Below, one piece after another: positions 53,230 to 63,800 of a stretch of 64,000 nucleotides of DNA (position 1 is its first letter; each line of letters opens with the position of its first letter). The translations under genes and the position numbers were made by a program. Origin of the DNA: Sediminibacterium sp. (GTDB lineage: Bacteria; Bacteroidota; Bacteroidia; Chitinophagales; Chitinophagaceae); the NCBI GenBank assembly GCA_017983845.1, contig JAGOAO010000003.1:95719-159718 (forward strand), given 5' to 3'. The notes below the pieces were generated by a model that saw only the letters and a list, made by a program, of their open reading frames with translations, was not told the DNA's origin and made no database searches.

Positions 53230-54921
53230 TTATTTTACCTGTGCTAATCGAATGTAATATTGACTTTCGATTGTTTTTACAAAATCTTGTAAGTTAAAAT
53301 TAGGCTCCTGGATTAAGCGTTGTTGTGGTTGATAATCCATTGGCATGAAGCTGTAATTTTTACCCAAATAACTAAAGTGTAAAGGCAAATTAAATCCAGT
53401 CACACAGTCCTTGTATTCGTAGGTAAATATTTTTTCCTTTTCGTTATAGCTATAATTCAATACTGGAATTTGAATGGTTCTTAAATACTGGTCAAATACT
53501 TTTTGAAAACCAAATCCTGCACGAATAGAAATATAATTTTCTACTTGTTCAGTAGTCACTGTTTGATGATAGAACTGTTGATTCAATCCAATCAAAATGC
53601 TTCTGAATAAACTGTCATTATTGATTGCGTGTCTGATGGTGTGCAATAATGAAGATCCTTTTGGATACATATCCCCACTGCCTTCTTGATTGACGCCATA
53701 AGTGCCAATCACAGGAATGTCGTTTTGAATGTTTTTACGGATTCCATAATTGTATTCATCTCCTGCTTTTTTACCATAAAAATATTCAGTGAATAAGGTT
53801 TCAGAATAATTGGTAAAACCTTCGTGCACCCACATATCGGCAATGTCTTTCGTCGTAATATTATTCGCAAACCATTCATGTCCGCTCTCATGGACAATGA
53901 TAAAATCCCATTTCAAACCCCAGCCAGAACCAGATAAATCTCGACCTAAATAGCCATTCATAAATTTATTTCCATAAGCAATGGCAGATTGGTGTTCCAT
54001 GCCTAAATGAGGACTTTGTACCATCTGAAATCCGTCTTCATAAAATGGATAAGGCCCAAACCAATATTCAAATGCTTCTAACATTTTAGGCACTTGTTTA
54101 AACTGTTCTACTGCTTTTGCAGAGTCGGCTCTTAATACCCAATAGCTTATATCTAAATTTCCTTTTAAGCCTTTATAGGTTTCTTTCCATCCCACATAAT
54201 CACCAATGTAGGGGATGATATTGTAGTTGTTGATTGGATTGGTCACCTGCCAAGAAAATTTATTATACGCTTTATTTGGACTCCATTTTTGTTCTGGAAT
54301 TTTTCGACCATTCCCAATGGCAATTAAGTTTTTGTCTTTTGGAACTTGCATAGAAAGTACAGCACCTTCCTCTGGCTCGTCTGATTGATGGTCTTTACAA
54401 GGATACCATACCGAAGCGCCCAAGCCTTGACAAGCCACAGACATCCATGGTTGACCATTGCTGTCTTTTTTCCAAATCCATCCACCATCCCAAGGTGGTC
54501 TTGTAGCTTCCTTAGGAACGCCATGGTAAAAAATGGTTAAACCAAATTGCTGCCCTTTTGGAATGGCTTTATCTATTTGAGCAAGGGCAATATTATTGGA
54601 TCTTGAAAATTGTAAACGGATGGACGTAAGACTGTCTTTTAAATTGGCCCACAATAAAATACTATCCACCACTAATGGGCTTTGTAAATCTATTTGGATT
54701 TGCTTTGAAGGCTTTACGGCTAAGGCTTTCCAGCTTACCACGCCAACTATTGATTTTGCTTCATAATTGGGTGTTACATCAATTACATATTTTTTGATAT
54801 CAAACCAATCTCTATTTTCATTCAAGCTACCTCTTAAAACATCTGATTCATTCACTAGTGGTTGCGCGAAATTTTTACCAGATAAGAACGCTAGTATGAG
54901 TAAGAAAAGGACATTTTTCAT
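53230..54921 (-). CDS. M1-family metallopeptidase, exported
   Basis: 563 residues with a signal peptide (MKNVLFLLILAFLSGKNFAQ). The N-terminal half is the beta-sheet domain of M1 aminopeptidases. The zinc site follows as HESGHEWFANN with the second glutamate in WVHEGFTNYSETL (HExxH-x18-E). The exopeptidase motif appears as GLGMEHQS-like HLGMEHQSAIAYG. It lacks the large C-terminal helical domain of PepN, which is common for Bacteroidota members. It should trim peptides in the periplasm or outside the cell. The conserved GASVWYPCKDHQSDEP is also present. Confidence 0.92.
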   Translation of the reverse strand: MKNVLFLLILAFLSGKNFAQPLVNESDVLRGSLNENRDWFDIKKYVIDVTPNYEAKSIVGVVSWKALAVKPSKQIQIDLQSPLVVDSILLWANLKDSLTSIRLQFSRSNNIALAQIDKAIPKGQQFGLTIFYHGVPKEATRPPWDGGWIWKKDSNGQPWMSVACQGLGASVWYPCKDHQSDEPEEGAVLSMQVPKDKNLIAIGNGRKIPEQKWSPNKAYNKFSWQVTNPINNYNIIPYIGDYVGWKETYKGLKGNLDISYWVLRADSAKAVEQFKQVPKMLEAFEYWFGPYPFYEDGFQMVQSPHLGMEHQSAIAYGNKFMNGYLGRDLSGSGWGLKWDFIIVHESGHEWFANNITTKDIADMWVHEGFTNYSETLFTEYFYGKKAGDEYNYGIRKNIQNDIPVIGTYGVNQEGSGDMYPKGSSLLHTIRHAINNDSLFRSILIGLNQQFYHQTVTTEQVENYISIRAGFGFQKVFDQYLRTIQIPVLNYSYNEKEKIFTYEYKDCVTGFNLPLHFSYLGKNYSFMPMDYQPQQRLIQEPNFNLQDFVKTIESQYYIRLAQVK

Positions 54922-55015
54922 ATAAAAAGATTAGGGATTCAAATAATTGAATCCCTAAGTTAAAATATTCTCTTCAAATCTGATCTATCAATTGTGTTAA
55001 GCTTCATTGGGTTTT

Positions 55016-55666
55016 CTATTCGTCCTCCTTTTTCAACTTGTCTTTAAATACTTTTTCAAATTTCTCCAACTTTGGCCCAATCACATACCTGCAATAGCCT
55101 TGGTTGGTATTGTTATTGTAGTAGTTCTGATGATAGGATTCAGCAGAATAGAATTTAGAAAATGCAGTCACTTCGGTAATGATAGGTTTGTCCCAAGCCT
55201 TACTAGCATCTAATGCTTTAATGTATTGTAAAGCAAGCTCCTTTTGATGTTCGTTGTGGTAGAAAACGGCAGAACGATATTGAGGGCCAACGTCATTTCC
55301 TTGTTGATTGGGTGTAGTAGGGTCGTGGGTTTTCCAGAAAACGGACAATATATCATCCAAACTAATTTTAGTCGTGTCATAAACGATTTGACAAACTTCC
55401 GCATGTCCAGTCGTCTTGTCACAAACCTGTTCATAAGTTGGGTTATCGACATGGCCACCACTATATCCGCTAGTGACTTTCACCACACCCTCTAAACGTT
55501 GATACACGGCTTCGGTACACCAAAAGCAGCCTGATCCTAAAGTAATTGTTTGTGTATTTTCCATATTGATTTTTTGCTGTTTTACTTGTTTTTTAGGGGA
55601 TTGAGCGCATGCGTAGAAGGAAATAACGCTGCACATAAGCAGTGCACACTGTTTGATTGTTTTCAT
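55016..55666 (-). CDS. msrA: Peptide methionine sulfoxide reductase MsrA, exported
   Basis: 216 residues. The N-terminus is a lipoprotein-like signal with lipobox FYAC (Cys20). The MsrA domain follows with the active-site motif GCFWCTE (Cys47 and Cys50), VTSGYSGGHVDNPTYEQVC, GHAEVCQIVYD, and YRSAVFYH. It reduces methionine S-sulfoxide in proteins, here outside the cytoplasm. Recycling cysteines may include those in EQVC and EVC. It diverges from the MutS2-like gene. Confidence 0.95.
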   Translation of the reverse strand: MKTIKQCALLMCSVISFYACAQSPKKQVKQQKINMENTQTITLGSGCFWCTEAVYQRLEGVVKVTSGYSGGHVDNPTYEQVCDKTTGHAEVCQIVYDTTKISLDDILSVFWKTHDPTTPNQQGNDVGPQYRSAVFYHNEHQKELALQYIKALDASKAWDKPIITEVTAFSKFYSAESYHQNYYNNNTNQGYCRYVIGPKLEKFEKVFKDKLKKEDE

Positions 55667-55758
55667 AAAAAGAGATTACTTGAAATTACAACAAATCATA
55701 GCCCAATTTGTTCTAAGGGTATTAATGTTTATTTAAGTAAATTTGTGCCCATTAGCCC

Positions 55759-57855
55759 ATGCGAGTATATCCAGAAAATGCCCTCTCCCAATTAGAATTT
55801 GACAAGATCAAGACGATTTTGTTGAATTACTGTCAATCCAGTATTGGAAAGGAGCAGGTGGATGCAATGCGGATTCATACCCATTTAAAGTATATCCAAA
55901 CGGCTTTAAGGCAAACGCAGGAGTATCAATTCATCAAGCAGGCCAATCAATATTTTCCAAGTGATTTCATTTTAGACATCCGAAAAGATGTAAAGCTATT
56001 GGGTATTCCTGGTGCTCAATTGACTGGTGAGCAATGGTTATTAGTTAGAAGATTGGTGGACCATGTTGGTCAGATCTTTAAATGGTTTGATGCGGAAAGA
56101 CAAGCTGCCTACAGTCATTTATATGAAGTGGTTGCCAATAGTTATTTTGAAAAAACGATCATTGAGTCAATAGATGAAATTATAGATGACAGGGGTTTGG
56201 TGAAGGACAATGCCTCTGAAGATTTGGCGAAGATTCGTGCGCAATTGTATAAAAAGCGTCAGGAACTAAGACGCATTTTTGAAAAGGTATTGGGTCGTTT
56301 GGCTAAATCAGGCTACACAGCAGATATCGACGAGAGCTTTAGCAATGGACGTCGCGTGGTGGCGGTATTTTCGGAATATAAAAGACAGGTCAAAGGATTC
56401 TTACACGGGGAAAGCGATAGCCGCAAAACGGCTTTCATTGAACCAGAAGAAACCATTGAACTCAATAATGAATTATTCAGTTTAGAACAGGACGAAACCA
56501 AGGAAGTGCAAAGAGTGCTGAGACAATTGACAAATCAACTCGCACCTTATTCTAGTCTGTTGATGGGTTATTTGCAAATGGTAGGTGAATATGATTTTAT
56601 CAAAGCCAAAGCACTATTGGCGATCGACATGAATGCACATTTGCCCGTAGTAGAAAATAAAGCCACATCCCATTTAATACAAGCTTATCATCCTTTATTG
56701 TACATGTATAATAAAGTGTCTGGTAAAAAGACCATTCCAGTGAATTTGGAATTGGATGATGAAGCGAGGATCTTAATTATCAGTGGACCCAATGCAGGTG
56801 GTAAGACGGTTTCCATGAAAACTTTGGGGTTAAACCAAGTCATGCTACAGTCAGGATTATTGGTACCGGTTCATCCTGATTCTCAAATGGGTATTTACAA
56901 ACAATTATTTATTCAGTTAGGTGATACGCAGAATTTGGCATTTGAATTAAGTACTTATAGCAGTCACTTGACGCATATGAAGTACTTTATAGAAAATGCG
57001 AATGGGAAGACTTTGTTTTTTATAGATGAATTAGGAAGTGGATCCGATCCGCATTTAGGTGGTGCATTTGCAGAAGTCATATTAGAAGAGTTATCGCATA
57101 AACATGCACAGGGTATTGTCACGACCCATTACTTGAATTTAAAAGTGATGGCGAATCACAATAAAGGGATTGTGAATGGAGCCATGCAGTTTGATGAAGT
57201 GAAATTAGAGCCCTTGTACCAGTTGGTAATAGGTAAACCTGGAAGCTCTTATACTTTTGCCATTGCAGAACGTATTGGATTGCCAACCCATTTAATCAAT
57301 CGAGCAAGAAAATTGGTGGACACACACCATTTTGAGTTGGATAAATTATTGAATCGAACAGAGCAGGATTTACAATTGGTGCAGAAGGAGCGTAAAGAAT
57401 TACACAAATTGATTAAAGAGAATGATGCACTAAAATTAGAGTTGAATAAAACCTTAGACAAAGAAAAACATCTACAACAGATTGCGCTTTTAAGAGAACA
57501 AAATAGAGTAGCAGAGGAAAAGTTCACTTACTTAAAAGAGATGGAACGTAATTTAAAGCAAATCGCTTTAGATTATAAGAAATCGGATAAGAAGGAAGAA
57601 GTGATGAAGACTTTGTACAATTTGCTCTTTAAAAAGAACGATGCGATTGTGATTAATAAGTTGGCTAAAAAAGTAGACAAACAATACAAAGAAAGCGCTG
57701 CGCCAATTGAGGTAGGATCTACTGTGAAGTTGAAGAAGAATTACCAAGTGGGTGAAGTGATTGGCTTTAAAGGAAAGCGCGCGATTGTGAAAGTTGGGCA
57801 GTTGCCTATGAATATTGACGTGGAGGATTTATTAGTAATAGAAAAAATTAAATAA
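55759..57855 (+). CDS. MutS2-like ATPase without a Smr nuclease domain
   Basis: 698 residues. The core and ATPase domains follow MutS2: an N-terminal FDKIKTILLNYCQSSIGKE, Walker A GPNAGGKT (343-350), Walker B LFFIDELGSGSDP, and GIVTTHYLNLK. A long coiled coil (about 515-620) comes after the ATPase domain, then a small beta domain, EVGSTVKLKKNYQVGEVIGFKG. The chain stops there; the C-terminal Smr endonuclease domain of typical MutS2 (about 780 residues, LDLHGxR motif) is missing. MutS2 proteins act on branched DNA or stalled ribosomes. The stop overlaps the next start by TAATG. Confidence 0.88.
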   Translation: MRVYPENALSQLEFDKIKTILLNYCQSSIGKEQVDAMRIHTHLKYIQTALRQTQEYQFIKQANQYFPSDFILDIRKDVKLLGIPGAQLTGEQWLLVRRLVDHVGQIFKWFDAERQAAYSHLYEVVANSYFEKTIIESIDEIIDDRGLVKDNASEDLAKIRAQLYKKRQELRRIFEKVLGRLAKSGYTADIDESFSNGRRVVAVFSEYKRQVKGFLHGESDSRKTAFIEPEETIELNNELFSLEQDETKEVQRVLRQLTNQLAPYSSLLMGYLQMVGEYDFIKAKALLAIDMNAHLPVVENKATSHLIQAYHPLLYMYNKVSGKKTIPVNLELDDEARILIISGPNAGGKTVSMKTLGLNQVMLQSGLLVPVHPDSQMGIYKQLFIQLGDTQNLAFELSTYSSHLTHMKYFIENANGKTLFFIDELGSGSDPHLGGAFAEVILEELSHKHAQGIVTTHYLNLKVMANHNKGIVNGAMQFDEVKLEPLYQLVIGKPGSSYTFAIAERIGLPTHLINRARKLVDTHHFELDKLLNRTEQDLQLVQKERKELHKLIKENDALKLELNKTLDKEKHLQQIALLREQNRVAEEKFTYLKEMERNLKQIALDYKKSDKKEEVMKTLYNLLFKKNDAIVINKLAKKVDKQYKESAAPIEVGSTVKLKKNYQVGEVIGFKGKRAIVKVGQLPMNIDVEDLLVIEKIK

Positions 57856-58310
57856 TGATACTAGACGAGCTTACCCAAATAAATAAATATGTTGCTGTAC
57901 ACCCAAGGTTCGCTGCTGCATTTGATTATATTTTAAATACGAACTTTGACGCTATGCCAGTGGGTAAGAAAGAAGTGGATGGGAAAAATATGATTGCAAT
58001 TATTTCAGACGAGGATGGCATGACGATGATGGAATCCTGTGCCGATTTTGAATGCCATAATACTTATATAGATATCCAAGTTTGTTTTAACGGTGTAGAG
58101 ACGGTGGGTTGGAAATCAAGATCAAGTTGTGTGGAGCCAAGAGGAGAATACAATAAAGACAAGGATGTATTATTTTTTGAAGACGCACCGGATCATTTTT
58201 TCAAATTACATCCCGGACAATTTGGTATCTATTTTCCTGAAGATGTACATGCACCGATGATTGGGGAGGGAAGAATTAGGAAACTAATAATGAAAGTAAA
58301 AGTAGACTAA
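57855..58310 (+). CDS. YhcH/YjgK/YiaL family protein (DUF386)
   Basis: 151 residues. It matches the family of cupin-like sugar-associated proteins: HPRFAAAFDYI, a central ECHNTYIDIQVCFNG with the conserved H and D, PRGEYNKDKDVLFFED, and the C-terminal FGIYFPEDVHAPMIG. Some relatives are anomerases in sialic acid or uronate use. The substrate here is unknown, since no sugar genes are adjacent. It is translationally coupled to the MutS2-like gene by TAATG, which is an odd pairing. Confidence 0.9.
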   Translation: MILDELTQINKYVAVHPRFAAAFDYILNTNFDAMPVGKKEVDGKNMIAIISDEDGMTMMESCADFECHNTYIDIQVCFNGVETVGWKSRSSCVEPRGEYNKDKDVLFFEDAPDHFFKLHPGQFGIYFPEDVHAPMIGEGRIRKLIMKVKVD

Positions 58311-58326
58311 GTAGAAGAAAGTGTAC

Positions 58327-58563
58327 TTAGTGAATTTTGAATTCTTTCAATTCAGATTCATCTAATTTAAAAGTATAGTTCCCTTTTTTTAAATCGCCTA
58401 CATACAAACAGGTTCTTTGGGTAAAGCCGGTGATTTTTCCTTGTTGTAAAACATTCCCTTTGGAACAAATAATCTGGTAGATTTTATTGTCCGTCCCATG
58501 ACTAGAAAACTGGATTTCTAGAATACCGTCTTTGACGTTTTCAGTAATTGTAAACATGCTCAT
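58327..58563 (-). CDS. Tiny protein resembling a T9SS type A sorting domain
   Basis: 78 residues with no signal peptide and no other domain. The pattern LEIQFSSHGTDNKIYQIICSKGNVLQQGKI is cut short here; it continues to VGDLKKGNYTFKL. It follows the beta-sandwich layout of C-terminal sorting domains used by the type IX secretion system (I-x-x-G-K-V-x-x, then D-L-x-K-G-x-Y). In secreted proteins this domain is the tail of a large chain. Here it stands alone between two plus-strand genes. It could be a real small cytoplasmic protein or a remnant. Confidence 0.65.
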   Translation of the reverse strand: MSMFTITENVKDGILEIQFSSHGTDNKIYQIICSKGNVLQQGKITGFTQRTCLYVGDLKKGNYTFKLDESELKEFKIH

Positions 58564-58718
58564 TGTTGCCTTGGGGGGCGATTGTTTAATAAATTTAAGT
58601 AGTTTTTTTATATATCACAGCTAGATTTATCTGTTTACACAAGGCATTGCGTAGAATTAAATCGATTCCAACATTCTTTTGTGGAATCCTATTTAGCTTT
58701 ACAGCTTAAATTTGGACT

Positions 58719-60107
58719 ATGAAAAAGCATCTTTGGTTGGCCCTAATTTGTTTATTACCAATCATTTCTAAAGCACAATTTGTGTTGAAGGTAACGGGTA
58801 CAAATCTTCCTGATTCAGTTGCTTATTTACGCACGACTTTATTCGATGACAAAAATTTTATTCCTAAAGACACTATAATATTCTCAAAAGGGGGCAAAAC
58901 AATCATAAATACGAAATCAATAGTTGGGGGTATTTACTTTTTGTATTTTCCAAAAACGAAGCAAAAGATTCAATTTATTTTAGAAGACAAGGATACTGTT
59001 TCAATTGCATTATCAGGTAAGAATTATTTAGATCAAGTTAAAATAAATAAGACTAAAAACAATGTATTGCTCAATTACCAGCGTTTAGAGCAAGCCCTTT
59101 CTAATTATGATAGTAGTTATGCTGCCGAGTTAAAATCAGGCAAGAAATTTAGTCAAGTACAAAAAGCTGCTTATTTCAAAATCAAAACAGATTCTTTAAT
59201 TGCATTTAGAAAGTCCAAATTAAAGCTTTTCAAACCTTCAGATGCGATCTATATATACTTTAGCACAATGAATAAATTAGATGAAAATGTGCCTAATAAG
59301 AGAGACTATCAAGCAAGGGCTTCTTTTCTTAAAAAATTTGATTTAAACGAGCCTAAATTATTTTTCACTCCAGTGATGAGACAAATTGTGGTGGAGTATC
59401 TTTCCTTTTATCCATTACAAGGAGATACGCTTACAAAGGGTTTGGACGAAGTATTTAAAAATATGTTATGCACGAATAAAGCTTATTCCTTTGTCTTTGA
59501 TTACTTCACTAAAGTGTTTAAGAATAGGGAAGTGATGAATAACACAGCGGGATATGCTTATTTGATAGATAAATATGTAAAAAACAATACCTGTGCTTTT
59601 TTAGATAAGAACAATAAGCAGGCATTTTTGAATGAATTAACTCAATTACAAGCTCAACAGATCAATGCGCCAGTAATGAATGTTATTTTGGAGGATACTT
59701 TAGGTATTAAAAAGAATTTACTTGCATTTGCTAAAAACTATAACTATACCGTACTCGTTTTTTTTGATCCAAATTGTGAACATTGTAAAGTAGAAGTGCC
59801 AAAGATGGATAGCTTTATAGAAGCGCTTGAAAAAGAATTAATGGTGACGATTGGAAAATTTGCTGTTTGTAATGCATCTAATATTCCTAAGTCAGAGTGG
59901 AAAGCATTTATCAATCAGTATCATTTAAATAATCAGTACGAGCATGTATTAATCAATGAAGATATGGAACTAAGAAAAGCATTTGACGCCTTTAGTAACC
60001 CTTTATTCTTTTTGATTGATAAAGAAGGAACATTATTAGCCAAAAAGATCAGTCCAAATACTTTAAAGAGAGAACTTATTCAGTCCTTCAAAAATTTTAA
60101 AAGATAG
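58719..60107 (+). CDS. TlpA-like thioredoxin-domain protein, exported
   Basis: 462 residues with a signal peptide (MKKHLWLALICLLPIISKAQ). The N-terminal part is a beta domain of the DUF4369 type (LKVTGTNLPDSVAYLRTT). A helical middle region follows, then a C-terminal thioredoxin fold with the active site CEHC (Cys353 and Cys356) in FFDPNCEHCKVEVPKM, and a cis-proline segment SNPLFFLIDKEG. Bacteroidota encode many such proteins for periplasmic disulfide or cytochrome chemistry. The target is unknown. It precedes a two-component pair on the same strand. Confidence 0.88.
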   Translation: MKKHLWLALICLLPIISKAQFVLKVTGTNLPDSVAYLRTTLFDDKNFIPKDTIIFSKGGKTIINTKSIVGGIYFLYFPKTKQKIQFILEDKDTVSIALSGKNYLDQVKINKTKNNVLLNYQRLEQALSNYDSSYAAELKSGKKFSQVQKAAYFKIKTDSLIAFRKSKLKLFKPSDAIYIYFSTMNKLDENVPNKRDYQARASFLKKFDLNEPKLFFTPVMRQIVVEYLSFYPLQGDTLTKGLDEVFKNMLCTNKAYSFVFDYFTKVFKNREVMNNTAGYAYLIDKYVKNNTCAFLDKNNKQAFLNELTQLQAQQINAPVMNVILEDTLGIKKNLLAFAKNYNYTVLVFFDPNCEHCKVEVPKMDSFIEALEKELMVTIGKFAVCNASNIPKSEWKAFINQYHLNNQYEHVLINEDMELRKAFDAFSNPLFFLIDKEGTLLAKKISPNTLKRELIQSFKNFKR

Positions 60108-60218
60108 CAGTTTGATATAGAGTCATTTAAGACTTAGTTTCTAGAATTAAATCTACAAAACTCAATAATCATCCAATTCACAGAATCTAGAAGTACTTTT
60201 ACTGTATAATAAACAAGC

Positions 60219-60824
60219 ATGGAAACTAAAATATTGATAGCAGATGATCATAGCATCGTAAAGATGGGTTTAACTGCTATTTTAAATAGAATGGGTGTTC
60301 AAGATATAGAAACAGTTTCAACCATTGCAGAATTAGAAGTTGAAATTGCAAAAAATACCTTTACCCACTTAATTTTAGATATTATCCTTCCAGATGGCAA
60401 TAGTTTAGAATTGATAGAGTCTATCAATAACAAATTTCCACATTTATCTATTTTGGTACACTCCATGCAACCAATAGACGTGTATGGTAAAATTGCCAAT
60501 AAGTTTAACATTCATTCTTATTTGCACAAAGGAGCACTTGAATCTGAAATCAATTATCAATTAGAGCTATTTATTAAAAATAAATCACTTCAGATTAAAA
60601 AGAAGATGGAAGACTCTGTTAATCCATTTTCAACACTTGCTGTAAGGGAACTTGAAATTCTTCATTATTTGTTAAATGGACATAGAACAAAGGAAATAGC
60701 AGCTTCTTTGGGATTAAAAATGAACACTGTTTCTACGATTAAATCGAATATATTTGAAAAAGTAAAGGCGGAATCATTTACCCATTTGTTACAATTGGCA
60801 CATGTGCATCAAATCAGTTATTAG
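60219..60824 (+). CDS. NarL/FixJ-family response regulator
   Basis: 201 residues. The receiver domain has the acidic pair near ADDH (residues 8-11), the phosphoacceptor Asp54 in LILDIILPDG, and a lysine in LHKGALE. The C-terminal LuxR-type helix-turn-helix is LAVRELEILHYLLNGHRTKEIAASLG followed, after a break, by KMNTVSTIKSNIFEKVK. The sensor kinase gene overlaps its last 23 bases, so the two are almost certainly a cognate pair. Confidence 0.93.
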   Translation: METKILIADDHSIVKMGLTAILNRMGVQDIETVSTIAELEVEIAKNTFTHLILDIILPDGNSLELIESINNKFPHLSILVHSMQPIDVYGKIANKFNIHSYLHKGALESEINYQLELFIKNKSLQIKKKMEDSVNPFSTLAVRELEILHYLLNGHRTKEIAASLGLKMNTVSTIKSNIFEKVKAESFTHLLQLAHVHQISY

Positions 60825-63800
60825 GAACTTTTTTATAGTAATTATTAGTTTACTGGTCATTTTATGCCCGGCAAGATCGATTGCACAACAAAAATTTACA
60901 TTTGAACGACTCAATTCCGAGAATGGACTACCAGCTAATGGTATTAAGGGTTTGCAATTTGATGAGAAAAATAGATTTTTATGGATTGCTACTGAATCTG
61001 GCATTGTCAGGTACAATGGTCATAATGTTCAGACCTTTGGCGATATTTCAAATAATGAAAATTTAAACAGTAGAATTGTTTTCTTTGAAAATGGCGTAAA
61101 AGGTAAATTATTCGGCAAATTAATTGATGAATCTATTTTTACCATTCAAGACAATAAAGCAGTTTTTGAGAATGAAAAAATAAGAATAAATTCACAGAGA
61201 GATTATGTTGAATATAAATATGATTTACCCAAAACTAAATCTAAGGATTATATTAGCACTGTAGAGTATCGTTCATTTAAGATTGGGGCAAATATTTATT
61301 TTATTACGAATGATGATCGTACACAAAAATTACAAAAGATTAATGGGGATTTAAAGACCAATTTATATGAATTTAAAGATGGAGAACAAGGTTTTACTTT
61401 TGATGAGAGATTGTTTATAATCAATAATTTTGGTCTTGTTAATGAAGTAATTCAACTATCCAATGGATCTACAGAATTAAATTTTGTTGCAAAATTTGAC
61501 ATTCCTTATTTAAAAAATAAAATATATAATCAAAACTTAAGGGTATTTCAAGATCAACCAAACGACGATGTGTTTATTTTGAATGGAACAGTTTTGCAAA
61601 AGTTGATGTTACATAATAATCAACTTAAAATTGATGTAGTAACAAATGATATTCCAAAATTTGAGTTCATTAGGCAGTTGCAAATTGATAAAAAAACTGG
61701 AACGATTTATTTAGGTACAGATAATAGGGGTGTGATTATTGCCCATCCTCAATATTTTAAAAGAGTATTACCTAATGTATTTGTTGAGGGTATTAGTACA
61801 TCGGCTTATGCACAAGTGGAATTATCAAATGGAAATATTCAAATCAATTCTGGTCAAGTATTTGGTAATAGTATTATAAAAGTGCCATTGGTATTTCATA
61901 GGCCATCTGCCACTAGTACTTATATCTCCAGCGAAAATAAATTATACTATTCTAATTTTGACGGAATAACGGAATATGATTTAAACAACAATAAAAGAGT
62001 TCAAGCACCTAATCAAAGTTTTGTAAATAGTAATACCTTTATTGAAGTAGATGGAGTAATGTATGGTTTTTATGAACATGGAATCATCAAGAGAACTTCA
62101 AATGGTAAATGGACGGAGATTGCAAGGTTTAAAAATACACCCTATAATTTCATTATCTTCCAGTTACAATTATTAAAAGACAAATCGATACTTGCCGCCA
62201 CAACTGATGGTTTATATAAATATAGCATACCTAAAAACAAATTTGATTTAATTTATAGAGATAAATCAAATGCTAATTTTAGAAGTATCTTCCAGTTAGG
62301 TGATTACTATCTTTTGGGCACTTATGGTGGTGGGGTGTATATGTACAAATCGGACACCATAAAAAAAGTGCCTTTGGATCAAAATGGCTATTTGAAGTTT
62401 ACGCATTGTTTCATCAAAGATAATCAGAACAGAATTTGGGCTAGCACTAATAAAGGGTTATTTATGGCGCCTAGTCAATCATTGATTGATTTTTGGCATA
62501 TCGGACCAGGAAAAATTATTTATAAATATTATGGAAAACTGGAAGGCATAGACATGCTTGAAATGAATGGTGGATGTAGCCCTTGTGCTATAAAACTTAA
62601 GAATGGGGATTTTTCTTTTCCAGGCATTGATGGGTTAATTCAGTTCAATCCTAATAATTTGGTCGATTTAGATATCATACCTAAAGTGTATTTAGATAAG
62701 CTAGTGGTAGATAATAACATTATTGATAATAATGCATACAATAGTATCCCGTCAAAAGCATCTAGGCTATCAATGCATCTAGGTATTTCAGGTATGTTAT
62801 CTCAGGAAAATATCCGTCTAGAATATAAACTAGATGATAATGAAGTATGGAGCCCAATATTAATTAAAAATGCAATTCTCAGTATCGAAAAGCCAGGTTT
62901 TGGGAACCATAAGGTTGCCATAAGATCTAGAAGTACTTATAATCCAAAATGGGTGGAGCAGGTTTATACTTTTAATGTAAAATACCCTTGGTTTTTAAAT
63001 CCATGGATGTATCTTGTTTATTTAGCCCTTGGTGCATGTTTAGTATTATTGTACATTAGATTCAAGACTTTGATTTACCAACGTAGACAAGAAATTTTAG
63101 AATCCGAAGTGGCCTTTAAAACAGTTTCTTTAAATAAACTAAATAGTTACTTGCAAAAAAGAAATCAAGCAAAAGACCATGTGATAGCGATTATGAATCA
63201 TGATATTTTAACACCGTTAAAATATTTACACATTACTGCAAAAAATACCGCAAGCCAAATTACTGAAGAAAAAATTAAACATTCAATTAATCAAATTGCT
63301 GCTACATCAAAAGAATTAGAATATTTAACATCTAATATGTTGAACTGGGTGAAATTTGATAATATAGAAACATTGCCGAGTCCACAATTATTTGACTTGT
63401 ACAAATTGGTGCAAGATCTAGTTGAATTCGTAAGTCCATTTAAACAAAATGTAGATGTTAAAATTATAAATTCAGTTCCTGAGGATACTGAGATACTTTC
63501 TTGGCCGGATTCATTAAGAGTTTTGTTGTATAACATTATAATTAATGCAATTAAATCAACTTCAAAAGGTCAAATCCATATTCATTATAAAAAACATTAT
63601 ACCTATTTTGAAATTGCCGTTTCTGATACTGGTGAGGGTATGAGTGCTTCTATGATTCACTATTTAACAACTGGTCATAGTAAGGATGAAGTTGAGCTGC
63701 TTCCTAAGTATAAAAAAGGCAATGGTATAGGATACCAGATTATAAGGCATTTGATAAAATTAATGAGTATAGAAATGCAAATTAAGAGTAAAGAAAATGT

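Noticed and set aside
60130-60200. Two TCTAGA-containing segments upstream of the response regulator as a binding site
   Set aside because: The arms match only in a six-base palindrome and are unevenly spaced, so chance is a sufficient explanation.
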